This document shows positions 9,480 to 18,357 of a DNA stretch of 64,000 nt, one piece after another. The stretch is taken from NCBI RefSeq assembly GCF_965237655.1, contig NZ_CBDEGB010000002.1, positions 1,240,001 through 1,304,000 of the forward strand, in the 5' to 3' direction. Made by a program: the position numbers and the translations under genes. Numbering within the stretch: position 1 is the first letter of the stretch; each line of letters begins with the position of its first letter. Source of the stretch: Poriferisodalis sp965237655 (GTDB lineage: Bacteria; Actinomycetota; Acidimicrobiia; Acidimicrobiales; Poriferisodalaceae). The notes beneath the pieces are model-generated. The model saw only the letters and a list, made by a program, of their open reading frames with translations. It had not been told where the DNA came from and made no database searches.

Positions 9480-10893
9480 TGCCGGCTGCGTCCGATCCAA
9501 ACAGCTTCGATCTCGTCATCGTCGGCAGCGGTTCGGCAAATTCGATCCCGGGTCCCGAGTTCGACGACTGGTCGATCGCACTCGTCGAGCGCAGCAGGTT
9601 CGGCGGCACCTGCCTGAACGTGGGGTGCATCCCGTCGAAGATGTTCGTGTACGCGGCGGATGTGGCCGACACCATCCACACCGCCGCTGCCTATGGCATC
9701 TCGGCCACCTTCGAGGGCGCGGATTGGCCCGCCATCCGGGATCGAGTCTTCGGGCGCATCGATCCGATCGCCGAGGGCGGCAAGGTGTTCCGCTGCGGGA
9801 CCGTCTGCCCGAACATCGACGTCTTTCTGGGCCAGGCGCACTTCGTGGGCGATCGTAAGCTCGAGGTCCAGCTGAACGACGGCGGCACGGAGCGCATCCG
9901 CGGCCGCCACGTCGTGCTGGGCTCGGGGGCACGGCCGTTCATAGCGCCGTTCCCTGGCCTGGATCGCACGCCCTACCACACGTCGGACACCGTCATGCGG
10001 CTCGACGAGCTGCCGCAACGGATGATCGTTCTGGGCGGGGGCTACATCGCTGCCGAGCTGGGCTACGTGTTCTCGGCGCTGGGCACCGAAGTGACCATGA
10101 TCAACCGCAGCGAGCGGCTGTTGCGGGCTGAGGACTGACGATGTGTCGCGAGGCATACACCAGCGCAGCGCAGCGACACTTCGACCTGCGGCTCGGCGCG
10201 ACCATCACCCAGGTGAGTCCTGAGCCGGGCAGCGGCGTCTCGGTGGAGCTGAGCATCGGTGGGGAACACCAGCAGGTGAGTGCCGATGTCCTGCTTGTGG
10301 CCACCGGACGGGTTCCCAACGGCGACCTGCTGAATCTTGAAGCGGCCGGGGTGGCCCACGACGGCGGCCGCGTGCTGGTCGACGAGCATTTCCGGGCGAG
10401 CGCGCCGGGGGTGTGGTCCTTCGGCGACCTTGCCAGCGAGATCCAGCTCAAGCATCTCGCCAACGCCCAGGTGCGCGCGCTCCGGCACAACCTGCTCGTG
10501 GCCGAGGGTGTCGCAGACGGCCCCATGCGCTCGGTGTCGGAACGGCTGGTTCCTCATGCCGTGTTCTCTCACCCGCAGGTCGCGTCTGTCGGCTTGACCG
10601 AGCGGGACGCCCGAGCGGCCGGTCTGCCGATCTCAGTAGCGATCAAGCCGTTCGGCCACACGGCCTACGGCTGGGCCATGGAAGACCACACCAGCTTCGC
10701 CAAGCTGATAGCGCATGCCGAGACCCGCGAGCTGCTCGGTGCCCACATCATCGGCCCGCAGGCCTCCACGCTGATCCAGCAGCTCATCTCGGGCATGACG
10801 TTCGGCCAGACCGTCGACCAGATGGCGCACGACCAGTTCTACATCCACCCTGCCTTGACCGAGGTCATCGAGAACGCGTTGCTTGAGCTGTAG
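9479..10893 (+). pseudogene. mtr: Mycothione reductase, interrupted by a single-base frameshift
   Basis: FAD/NAD flavoprotein disulfide reductase that recycles oxidised mycothiol. Part one (to TGA 10136-10138) holds the FAD motif, the redox pair GGTCLNVGC, YHTSDTVMRLDELP and the NAD Rossmann GGGYIAAELGYVFSALG. Part two (from about 10132 in another frame) holds VATGRVPNGDLL, the FAD-binding SFGDLAS, AYGWAMED and the C-terminal HPALTEVIENAL with the catalytic His. Together they match M. tuberculosis Mtr end to end as I recall it. The break is in the LLR-x-x-D-x-T-x-C-x-R stretch, where one base is missing between GAC and ACGATGTGT. As given, neither half can work alone. Confidence 0.88.
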
Positions 10894-10902
10894 CCAGCGG
10901 GG

Positions 10903-11880
10903 TTACTCAACCCGGCGGGCGTCGGGAATCAGGTTGATCTCCCAGATCACCTCTTCGAGCCGGTCTTCGGCTGAGACGGCCTCGTAGCGGCACGGCCTTT
11001 CGGCGGTGACCGTTGACGGTGCTGGTGTGAGCACTGTGGAGGGCCGGGGGTGGCAGAACTGCACCACGCTAAGCCGGTCGGCACGCTGGTCGGGGTCGGC
11101 CTTCACTCGGTGCCAGCCGGCGCCGATCAGGCCGTTCGTGACGTGCTCCAGCATGATCCCCGAGTTGACGATCACGTGGTCGGCAGGCGGAGCTGCGTCC
11201 ACCCACTCACCGTCGATGCGCACCTGCAGGCCGCGGTCGCTCGCACGGGGCAGTGCAGTGATGAGGTTGATGTCGGTGTGTTCGTCGGCCCAGATGTGAC
11301 TCTCAGCACCGCCGTCTGGGGCGCTCGACATCGGCGGGTAGTGGATGGCTCGGCTGAGGTGCGTGCCGTAGGTGGTCATGTTGTCGAAATAGGTCTCGTG
11401 GGCGCCGATCCCCTCGGCGATGACCCGCAGGAATCGCCGTTGCAGGTCCACGAGCCGGCGATGGAACTCGGTGAGGGTCTCGCCTGCGCCGGCAATGTCG
11501 ACGTCCGGGAAGACGGATGGTCGGTACCAGCGCGCGTACTTGACCGTGAGCGGATGACCGGCCGGCGGCAGGTCGCTCCAGTTGAACATCTCCTTCCAGT
11601 CGGGCAGATCGGAGACGGCGGCAGTCTCGGTGAGCGGTCCGGTGTAGCCGCGGGCACCAAACGACTCAGTATCGACATAGCGCGCCTTGGCGTCAGGCTC
11701 GAGCGCGAAGAACCTGCTGAGCACGTCGTAAGCGTCGTCGAGCAAGCCGCCCGACAGGTCGTGTGCTGTGTAGACGAAGCCGGTCCGCAGGCTGGTCATG
11801 ACGCCGTCGGTGACCGCTCGGCGCTGAGTCGCCGAGCCCTGCTCGAATGCCAGCAAGTCCACATCGAGAATCTCGTCCAT
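10903..11880 (-). CDS. Isopenicillin N synthase-like 2OG-Fe(II) oxygenase
   Basis: A 325-residue protein of the IPNS/ACC-oxidase fold. The Fe ligands appear as His-x-Asp in DEHTDINL and a distal His in GAGWHRVK, followed by the co-substrate arginine (DRLSVVQF). ATG 11880 has a clear AGGAG box in front. The family hydroxylates, desaturates or cyclises small molecules with O2 and 2-oxoglutarate; no substrate can be proposed. It is the last gene of the long minus-strand run that contains selD, 8 bp after the NadD-like gene, and meets mycothione reductase tail to tail with a 9-bp gap. Confidence 0.85.
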   Translation of the reverse strand: MDEILDVDLLAFEQGSATQRRAVTDGVMTSLRTGFVYTAHDLSGGLLDDAYDVLSRFFALEPDAKARYVDTESFGARGYTGPLTETAAVSDLPDWKEMFNWSDLPPAGHPLTVKYARWYRPSVFPDVDIAGAGETLTEFHRRLVDLQRRFLRVIAEGIGAHETYFDNMTTYGTHLSRAIHYPPMSSAPDGGAESHIWADEHTDINLITALPRASDRGLQVRIDGEWVDAAPPADHVIVNSGIMLEHVTNGLIGAGWHRVKADPDQRADRLSVVQFCHPRPSTVLTPAPSTVTAERPCRYEAVSAEDRLEEVIWEINLIPDARRVE

Positions 11881-11888
11881 TGCTCTCC

Positions 11889-12536
11889 TTATTGACGCAC
11901 AAGCCACTTTTCGTAACGCGCCGGATCGGTCCACGCGCCGGTCTCGGCGTCGAAGCGCGCCGCCTCGGGGACCATCAGATCCGGATCGGTGGTGCGGGCC
12001 TGCGTGCTCGACACTGCGCCCACCCAGTCCGGCAGGTTGAGCACCAGATGGGCAGGACACTCATGCGGCGGACGAGCAGCGATCGCCACCGATGGCAGTG
12101 ATGCGATCGATGCATCGCGGCGGGCGGAGTCGTTGCCGTAGAAGACCGAGTCGTGAATCTGGTGCCACTTGTCGGCACCCATCACGATGACGTCGAAGCC
12201 GGCGGAGATTTCCGACAGCAGTTGCACATCGGTCACGCTGACTTCCAGCCAGTCGAACCGTTCGGCAATCCAAGTGAGCACCCTCACCCGATCAACCAGT
12301 CGGGGACGCAACACCTCTTCCTTGGCAAGGGCTACCCGGCTCACCGACCACACGAGCACGTCGAGAGCATGCTGGGTGCGCACCGCCTCGCTGATCGCGA
12401 GGTGCGCGTTCGTCGGCGGGTTGAAAGAGCCGGGAAACACACCACGGCGCAATGTTCGGCCGGCGGCGCGTGCCGGTGCTGCGGCTGGTCCCGACGACTC
12501 TGCGGTGCCGCCGGTCTGCTCCTGTGAAGCGACCAT
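11889..12536 (-). CDS. Nicotinate-nucleotide adenylyltransferase-like nucleotidyltransferase
   Basis: HIGH-type nucleotidyltransferase. GVFPGSFNPPTNAHLAI is the ATP-binding (G-x-F-N-P-x-x-x-x-H) motif with Asn in place of the first His of HxGH. VMGADKWHQIH fits the substrate loop of NadD, and VSSTQAR fits the ISxTxxR motif. At 215 residues it has NadD size, with an Ala/Gly-rich N-terminal extension of about 30 residues. It probably transfers AMP to a nucleotide, but the altered HxGH leaves doubt that it is the housekeeping NadD. It starts 9 bp after selD. Confidence 0.75.
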   Translation of the reverse strand: MVASQEQTGGTAESSGPAAAPARAAGRTLRRGVFPGSFNPPTNAHLAISEAVRTQHALDVLVWSVSRVALAKEEVLRPRLVDRVRVLTWIAERFDWLEVSVTDVQLLSEISAGFDVIVMGADKWHQIHDSVFYGNDSARRDASIASLPSVAIAARPPHECPAHLVLNLPDWVGAVSSTQARTTDPDLMVPEAARFDAETGAWTDPARYEKWLVRQ

Positions 12537-12545
12537 GTGTCAGCT

Positions 12546-13646
12546 TCAATCGGCGCCTGGGCCGACATTGCCGGTGATGGTGATGGTGCCGGTGTTTCCC
12601 TCAGTGAGTTCGCCGATCACCGCTGCGCCATGCCCGCAGTCGCGCAACTGGCGCATGGCGATGTCGGCTCGCCCCGGCTCGCAGCCGAACAGCAGGCCGC
12701 CCGAGGTCTGCGGATCGCCCAGCACGGTTCGGGACAGCGTGTCGCCGCCGTCAAGCCGGCCGTCCAGATGATCGAGATTGCGCTGAGTGCCACCTGGCGC
12801 GAAGCCGCCCTTCGCGAGCCCAAGCACATCAGGCAGCAGTGGCACTGCCGGCGCGTCCACCACAGCACTGAGGCCGCTGCCCATGGCCAGCTCCGCCAGA
12901 TGGCCGAGCAAGCCGAACCCGGTGATATCGGTTGCTGCCGTCGCACCCACCGACAGTGCGATGTCCGTCGCTGCAGCATTGAGCCGGCCCATCTCGACGA
13001 TGCCGGCCTCGTAGGCGGCGTGCAGCTCGCCCCCTTGGGAGACCGATTCTGGTTCCGAGCGCTGGAGCGCGGTCGCCAGCAGACCGGTGCCGAGCGGCTT
13101 GGTGAGCACCAGCGCTTGGCCGGGCTGCCCGCCGGCATTCGTGAGCAGGCCTTCCCCGTGAGCGCCCGCTGTGCAGACGCCGGTCACTGACATGCCGTAG
13201 AGCGGTTCGGGTCCGTCGATGGTGTGGCCCCCGGCCACGACCCAGCCGCCGTCGGATGCGGCGTCGGCGCCGCCCGCTAGCACCTCGCCGAGCAGATCCA
13301 GCGGCAGTACGTCGCGGGGCCAAGCGGCCAGGTTGAGCGCGAACAACGGCTTGGCGCCCATGGCGTAGATGTCGCTGGCGGCGTTGGCTGCAGCGATGCG
13401 GCCCCAGGTGCGGGCGTCATCGATGATCGGTGCGAAGAAGTCCGCCGAGGTCACCAGCAGCTGGCCATCGGCGAGCCGCCACACGGCGGCGTCGTCGCTG
13501 GTTTCGGTGCCGACCACGAGGTCGGGGTGAGTCGGGGGAGTCAGATGGCGCAGCACCTGCGCCAGCTCGGAGGGACCGAGCTTGCATGCTCAGCCCGCAC
13601 CGTGGCTGTACTGGCTCAGCCGGAATGCTGAGCTGTTGTCCGACAC
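12546..13646 (-). CDS. selD: Selenophosphate synthetase, itself a selenoprotein (Sec at residue 19)
   Basis: Makes selenophosphate from selenide and ATP, the selenium donor for Sec-tRNA. Reading from GTG 13646 gives RLSQYSHGAG, then TGA (13592-13590), then ACKLGPSELAQVL, and the frame continues to 12546 without another stop, 366 codons. The TGA lies exactly at the catalytic Cys17 of E. coli SelD (RLTQYSHGAGCGCK), with the essential Lys three residues later. Downstream are DDAAVWRL, ASDIYAMGAKP, GGHTIDG and TDITGFGLLGHL, all typical of SelD. A conventional gene call would begin at 13556 and lose the active site. GTG 13646 is the likely start; no clear ribosome site is visible. Sec forms of SelD are known in other bacteria. 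Confidence 0.93.
13547..13592 (-). promoter_or_regulatory. Candidate bacterial SECIS region of selD
   Basis: Directly after the Sec TGA two perfect hairpins follow on the minus strand. The first is AGCTCGG / CCGAGCT with loop TCCCT (13582-13564). The second is GGCGCA / TGCGCC with loop GGTGC (13563-13547). The second loop starts with GGU at 32 nt after the TGA, inside the spacing usual for bacterial SECIS elements. Which one binds SelB, if any, is inference. Confidence 0.55.
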
Positions 13647-13746
13647 AGCGGCAACGGTACCGAGGCCCCCGGCCCGAGCGGCCGGTGAGCGAAGCGAACA
13701 AGAGCGGTAGATGCGGCCCGAGCGGGAGGCGGCGCTGGACTGGTCG

Positions 13747-14670
13747 TCAGTCGTAGCTGCACACAGCGTCGACGATGAGTCCGAGGGCTGCTTCGGCATC
13801 GATGCGGTAGGCAACCTCGCAGTTGGGCGTGGCCTCGGTTCCTGGTCGCTCGTCGACCACCGTCACGCCGCGCGTGAGCCCGCCCTCGGTCTCCACGCCG
13901 ACGCGACGGGCGCCGAATTCGAACAGATCGGGATGGGTGACCGCCAGGACTGCGCAGGGATCATGCAGGGGCGCAGCTTCCAGGCCGGCCCGCTCGCGAT
14001 AGCCAGCGAGGTAGAAATCGAACAGTCCGGCCACAAACGTCGCCGCCGTGCTGCCGTGGTCGCGGAGTTGAGCGATGACATCGGGCCCCACGCACAGCTG
14101 GTGGGTGAGGTTGAGCCCCGCCATGCGAACGAGCGGTGCGCCGCAGGCAAACACGATCTGCGCGGCGTGGGGGTCGGCCCAGATGTTGAACTCGGCTGTC
14201 GGCGTGACATTGCCTGGTCCCACCGCACCGCCCATGAGCGATATGCCTGCCACACGCTCGACGATGTCGGGAGCTTGCCGAACGGCGAGCGCCACGTTGG
14301 TCAGCGGTCCGACCGGGACGAGCCAGACGTCGTCGTGAGCCCGGACTGTCTCGATGATGCAGCTCACCGCATCGTTGCCCGCTGCGGTGTGGTGCACCTC
14401 CGGCCGGGGCGGGCCGTCCAATCCGGTGTGTCCATGGGCGCGCGGTGCATGGGCGGCCGGCACCAGCAGGGGGCGGTCCGCGCCGGAGTGCACCGGTACG
14501 TCGAGGCCCGCGAGCTGGCACATGAGCAGTGCATTCGCCGTGGTCATGTGCAGCGGCGCATTCCCCGACACGGTCGTGATGGCCAGCAGTTCGCAGTGGC
14601 GAGCCGCCAGCAGGATGGCGACGGCGTCGTCATGACCGGGGTCGCAGTCGAGAATGATCTTCGGCGCCAT
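13747..14670 (-). CDS. Inosine-uridine preferring nucleoside hydrolase
   Basis: Hydrolyses the N-glycosidic bond of nucleosides to base and ribose. The calcium-binding signature DCDPGHDDAVAI is at residues 8-19, followed by TTVSGNAPL, VPVHSGADRPLL, VGPLTNVALAV, SLMGGAVGPGNVTPTAEFNIWADP and a late H-D pair, as expected. The length of 307 residues is normal. It starts 5 bp after the DinB-like gene and belongs to the minus-strand gene run; 100 bp separate it from selD. The preferred nucleoside is unknown. Confidence 0.92.
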   Translation of the reverse strand: MAPKIILDCDPGHDDAVAILLAARHCELLAITTVSGNAPLHMTTANALLMCQLAGLDVPVHSGADRPLLVPAAHAPRAHGHTGLDGPPRPEVHHTAAGNDAVSCIIETVRAHDDVWLVPVGPLTNVALAVRQAPDIVERVAGISLMGGAVGPGNVTPTAEFNIWADPHAAQIVFACGAPLVRMAGLNLTHQLCVGPDVIAQLRDHGSTAATFVAGLFDFYLAGYRERAGLEAAPLHDPCAVLAVTHPDLFEFGARRVGVETEGGLTRGVTVVDERPGTEATPNCEVAYRIDAEAALGLIVDAVCSYD

Positions 14671-14675
14671 GGCGG

Positions 14676-15392
14676 CTACAGCTTGGTGATGTTTGGGGCC
14701 GGTGCTTCGGTCTCACCCCAATAGTGGGGGAGGCGCAGATAGCCGAAGCGCGTCAGCTCGATCGCAGTCGGCAGTCCCTGGATCTCCTTGAGGCGCCCGA
14801 TGGTGCGGATATGCGAAGCCATCTCGTAGAAGAGCATCCAGATTGCGCACTCGAGCGTGTTCACGATGAGACGCTCGTCGTCAGGGTCGTGCCAGGCGCC
14901 CCGCGGCAGCACAGTGATGGCGTCGTCCCAGAAGAGCGTGCTGTGACGTGATTCGACCATCTCGCGGAAGGTCTGGACGGGATGGGAGGCGACGACATGG
15001 CGCATCCAGCTCAGGCCGAGGTCCAGCTTGTCTGCCAGGTCGGGCACATCCCAGAACAGCGCAGGATCGAGGCGCAGACCGTGCTTGTTGTTACGTCCCT
15101 GGTGATGCTCGGACCACACGATGGGTTCTGGGATGTCGCCGTGAGGCCACAGCAGAGATCCGCAGCGGCGTTTCGAGAAGATCAGCGACACCCAGGCGAT
15201 GTGCGAGATCTGGCGCCGGATCGACCACCACATCCATTCCCGATCCGGAGACTGGTCGTCGAAGTCGAGCTGTTCGTCGCTGAGACCGTCGATCTCGGCT
15301 CGCAGCCAGGTGTCGATGTGGGAGAAGTACGGCATCGTGCCGAGGCCGGCATCGGCCGGCATCTCCAGCACTGCAGGATCGACTCGCGCCAT
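14676..15392 (-). CDS. DinB-like four-helix protein
   Basis: A 238-residue helical protein with histidines spaced as in the DinB/YfiT metal-binding fold: HIDTWLRAEIDGLSDEQLDF at the start, SIRRQISHIAW in the second helix and YEMASHIRTIGRLKEIQGL near the end. Such proteins can be thiol-dependent (including mycothiol-dependent) transferases or have unknown roles. It is 9 bp downstream of gcvP and 5 bp upstream of the nucleoside hydrolase, so it is surely co-transcribed. The family call is moderate and rests on helix pattern and histidine positions. Confidence 0.6.
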   Translation of the reverse strand: MARVDPAVLEMPADAGLGTMPYFSHIDTWLRAEIDGLSDEQLDFDDQSPDREWMWWSIRRQISHIAWVSLIFSKRRCGSLLWPHGDIPEPIVWSEHHQGRNNKHGLRLDPALFWDVPDLADKLDLGLSWMRHVVASHPVQTFREMVESRHSTLFWDDAITVLPRGAWHDPDDERLIVNTLECAIWMLFYEMASHIRTIGRLKEIQGLPTAIELTRFGYLRLPHYWGETEAPAPNITKL

Positions 15393-15401
15393 AGGCGAAC
15401 G

Positions 15402-18311
15402 CTAGGCGGTCTCGAAGGCGCGTGGATCGGGACAGGCGCACATGAGGTTGCGGTCCCCGTAGGCGCCGTCGACACGGCTGACCGGCGGCCAGTACTTGTC
15501 CGCGACCAGCGACGCCACGTTGGTGCCCGCCGGATAGACAGCCTCTGTACGCGAGTACGGATGGTCCCATTCGTCGGCCAGCACATCGATCGCTGTGTGC
15601 GGCGCATTCGCGAGCGGGTTGTCGTCGGCTGGCCATTCGCCCGAGGCGATCTTGTCAATCTCGGCTCGGATCGTCGCCATGGCGTCGCAGAACCGGTCGA
15701 TCTCCGCCAGCGACTCGCTCTCGGTCGGCTCGATCATGAGCGTCCCGGCGACCGGGAACGACATGGTCGGGGCGTGGAAGCCGAAATCGATGAGCCGCTT
15801 GGCCACGTCATCGACGCTCGCCCACTCGGAGAACGGCCGCAGGTCCACGATGCACTCATGGGCGACCAGGTCGTGCCGGCCTTGGTACAGGATCGGGAAG
15901 TGCTCGCCAAGGCGGGACGCCAAGTAGTTGGCAGACAGGATCGCGGCCTGGGTGGCTCGGGTCAGTCCCTCGGCTCCCATCATTGCGATGTACATCCAAG
16001 GGATCGGCAGGATGCCCGCCGATCCCCACGGGGCAGACGAGATCGCACCAGGACCGGTATCGGGGCCGGCATCTGGCTCCAGCGGGTGATTGGGCAGGTA
16101 CTTCGCCAAGTGCAGCCGCGCAGCGACCGGACCGATGCCTGGACCCCCACCGCCGTGAGGAATGCAGAACGTCTTGTGCAGGTTGAGGTGGCTGACGTCG
16201 GCACCGAACGTGCCGGGTGCCGCCAAGCCGACGAGCGCGTTGAGGTTGGCACCGTCGACATACACCTGCCCACCCGCTTCGTGCACCTTGAGGCAAACCT
16301 GCCGGATGCCGTCCTCGTACACGCCGTGCGTGGATGGGTAGGTGGCCATGAAAGCCGCCAACTGCTCGCCGTGCTCGGCGATCTTGGCGTCGAGGTCTCC
16401 GAGATCCACGTCGCCGTCGTCGGAGCAGCCCACCACGACAACGCGCATGCCCGCCATCACTGCGGAAGCAGCGTTCGTGCCGTGCGCCGATGAGGGAATG
16501 AGGCACACGGTCCGGTGCGGATGGCCCCGGTCGTCGTGGTAGCGGCGGATTGCCAGCAGACCTGCCAACTCGCCCTGCGAGCCGGCGTTGGGTTGCAGCG
16601 ACACCGCGTCATAGCCGGTGACCTCTGCCAGCCACGCTTCGAGATCGGCGATAAGCCGTCGGTAACCCGCGGACTGGTCTGCCGGTGCAAACGGGTGGAT
16701 ATCCGCGAACTCCGGCCAGGTCACCGGGGTCATTTCGGCCACGGCGTTGAGCTTCATCGTGCAGCTGCCCAGTGGGATCATCGAACGATCGAGGGCAACG
16801 TCGTATGAGGCCAGACGCCGCAGGTAGCGCATCATCTCGGTTTCGGAGCGGTACGCGCCGAATGTGGGGTGTGTGAGGAACTCGGTCGTGCGCTTGAGCT
16901 CCGATGCGATGCCCGACAGAGCCGTCGCTGCCGGTGCAGCGACGAACGCACCGCTGTGGGCTTCGGTCGCCCCAGCAACGCCGAACGCTGTGAGCACGTC
17001 AGCCACCGTCGCGTCGCCGCATGTCTCGTCAAGCGACGCCCCCAGCGTGTCGTCGTCGACGCGCCGAAGGTTGATGCCCGCGTCCGCGGCGGCGGCCAGC
17101 ACCCGGTCGGGTCCGCCGGGGACTTCCACGGTCAGCGTGTCGAAGAACGATGTGTTGCGCACGTGCAGGCCGCTGCTGCGAAGGCCCGCAGCGAGCCCGG
17201 CAGTCAACCCGTGTATCCGTTCTGCGATAGCGACAAGACCTTCGGGGCCATGCCAGACGGCATACATCGACGCCATGACGGCAAGCAGCACCTGTGCGGT
17301 GCAGATGTTGCTGGTGGCCTTCTCACGCCGGATGTGCTGCTCACGGGTCTGCAACGCCAGCCGGTACGCGGGCCGGCCGGCGGCATCGCGCGAGACGCCG
17401 ACGAGCCTCCCGGGTATCGAGCGCCGATGCTTCTCGCTGGTTGCAAGGAATGCCGCGTGCGGTCCGCCGAATCCCAGCGGAACGCCGAATCGCTGCGAGC
17501 TGCCCACGACGATGTCGGCGCCCTGCTCGCCGGGTGGCCGCAGCAGGCAGCACGCCAGCAGGTCGGCGGTAACCGTCGCAATGGCCCCTGTGCTGTGCAG
17601 TGCCTCAATCACAGGTTCAAGGTTGCGGACGGCACCGCTGCTGCCGGGATAGGACAGCAGTGCTCCGTAAACCTCCGTTGGCTGCAGGTCGGTGGCGGGA
17701 TCGCCGATGCAGATGTCGATCCCGAGGGGCATGGCACGCGTGACAACCACATCAATCACCTGCGGGTGGCAATCGGCGTCGACGAAGAAGCGATCGGGTC
17801 CGCTGCGCGTTATCCGACGCGCCATAGCCATCGCCTCAGCGGCGGCGGTGCCTTCACACAGCAGCGACGAGTTCGCGATCTCCATGCCCATCAGGTCGCA
17901 GATCATCGTCTGGTAGTTCAGCAATGCCTCGAGCCGGCCTTGGGAGATCTCAGGCTGGTACGGCGTGTACGCGGTGTACCACGACGGATCCTCGAGTACG
18001 CCCCGCCGGATGACCGCTGGGGTGAGCGTGCCGTAGTAGCCGAGCCCGATGAGCGAGCGCGCCGGAGTGTTGGCTTCGGCCAGCTGCTTGATTGCCGCAA
18101 GTGCCTCGGTCTCGCTCATCGGCCGTCGCAGGCCGGCGAGCTCGAGCGGCTCGTCCAGCCGGATCTCGGCAGGGACCGCGGCATCGACGAGTTCTTCGAG
18201 CGAGCTGAACCCGAGACGCTTGAGCATGGCGGTGATGTCGTCGGGCCGCAGACCGATGTGCCGCGTTGCGAACTCCCCAGATGCTGCGAGGTGCTCTTGG
18301 GAATCACTCAT
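15402..18311 (-). CDS. gcvP: Glycine dehydrogenase (decarboxylating), P protein of the glycine cleavage system
   Basis: Single-chain P protein of about 970 residues, decarboxylating glycine with PLP and passing the aminomethyl group to the H protein. The PLP lysine lies in HLNLHKTFCIPHGGGGPG at about residue 710. Other landmarks are FATRHIGLRPDDI at the start, LIGLGYYGTLTPAVIRRGVLEDPSWYTAYTPYQPEISQGRLEALLNYQ, and MIPLGSCTMKLN. ATG 18311 is preferred; GTG 18320 is three codons earlier. gcvT lies 46 bp upstream; no gcvH is present in the window. Downstream genes follow within 10 bp. Confidence 0.97.
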   Translation of the reverse strand: MSDSQEHLAASGEFATRHIGLRPDDITAMLKRLGFSSLEELVDAAVPAEIRLDEPLELAGLRRPMSETEALAAIKQLAEANTPARSLIGLGYYGTLTPAVIRRGVLEDPSWYTAYTPYQPEISQGRLEALLNYQTMICDLMGMEIANSSLLCEGTAAAEAMAMARRITRSGPDRFFVDADCHPQVIDVVVTRAMPLGIDICIGDPATDLQPTEVYGALLSYPGSSGAVRNLEPVIEALHSTGAIATVTADLLACCLLRPPGEQGADIVVGSSQRFGVPLGFGGPHAAFLATSEKHRRSIPGRLVGVSRDAAGRPAYRLALQTREQHIRREKATSNICTAQVLLAVMASMYAVWHGPEGLVAIAERIHGLTAGLAAGLRSSGLHVRNTSFFDTLTVEVPGGPDRVLAAAADAGINLRRVDDDTLGASLDETCGDATVADVLTAFGVAGATEAHSGAFVAAPAATALSGIASELKRTTEFLTHPTFGAYRSETEMMRYLRRLASYDVALDRSMIPLGSCTMKLNAVAEMTPVTWPEFADIHPFAPADQSAGYRRLIADLEAWLAEVTGYDAVSLQPNAGSQGELAGLLAIRRYHDDRGHPHRTVCLIPSSAHGTNAASAVMAGMRVVVVGCSDDGDVDLGDLDAKIAEHGEQLAAFMATYPSTHGVYEDGIRQVCLKVHEAGGQVYVDGANLNALVGLAAPGTFGADVSHLNLHKTFCIPHGGGGPGIGPVAARLHLAKYLPNHPLEPDAGPDTGPGAISSAPWGSAGILPIPWMYIAMMGAEGLTRATQAAILSANYLASRLGEHFPILYQGRHDLVAHECIVDLRPFSEWASVDDVAKRLIDFGFHAPTMSFPVAGTLMIEPTESESLAEIDRFCDAMATIRAEIDKIASGEWPADDNPLANAPHTAIDVLADEWDHPYSRTEAVYPAGTNVASLVADKYWPPVSRVDGAYGDRNLMCACPDPRAFETA

Positions 18312-18357
18312 ACGTGTCACTCATATCTTGGGACCCTGTTTGCGTTCGGCGAGCTGT

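Noticed and set aside
10130..10141. TGA in mycothione reductase as a Sec codon
   Set aside because: The coding frame changes there; reading through TGA gives unrelated sequence, and the family has no Cys at that position in this frame.
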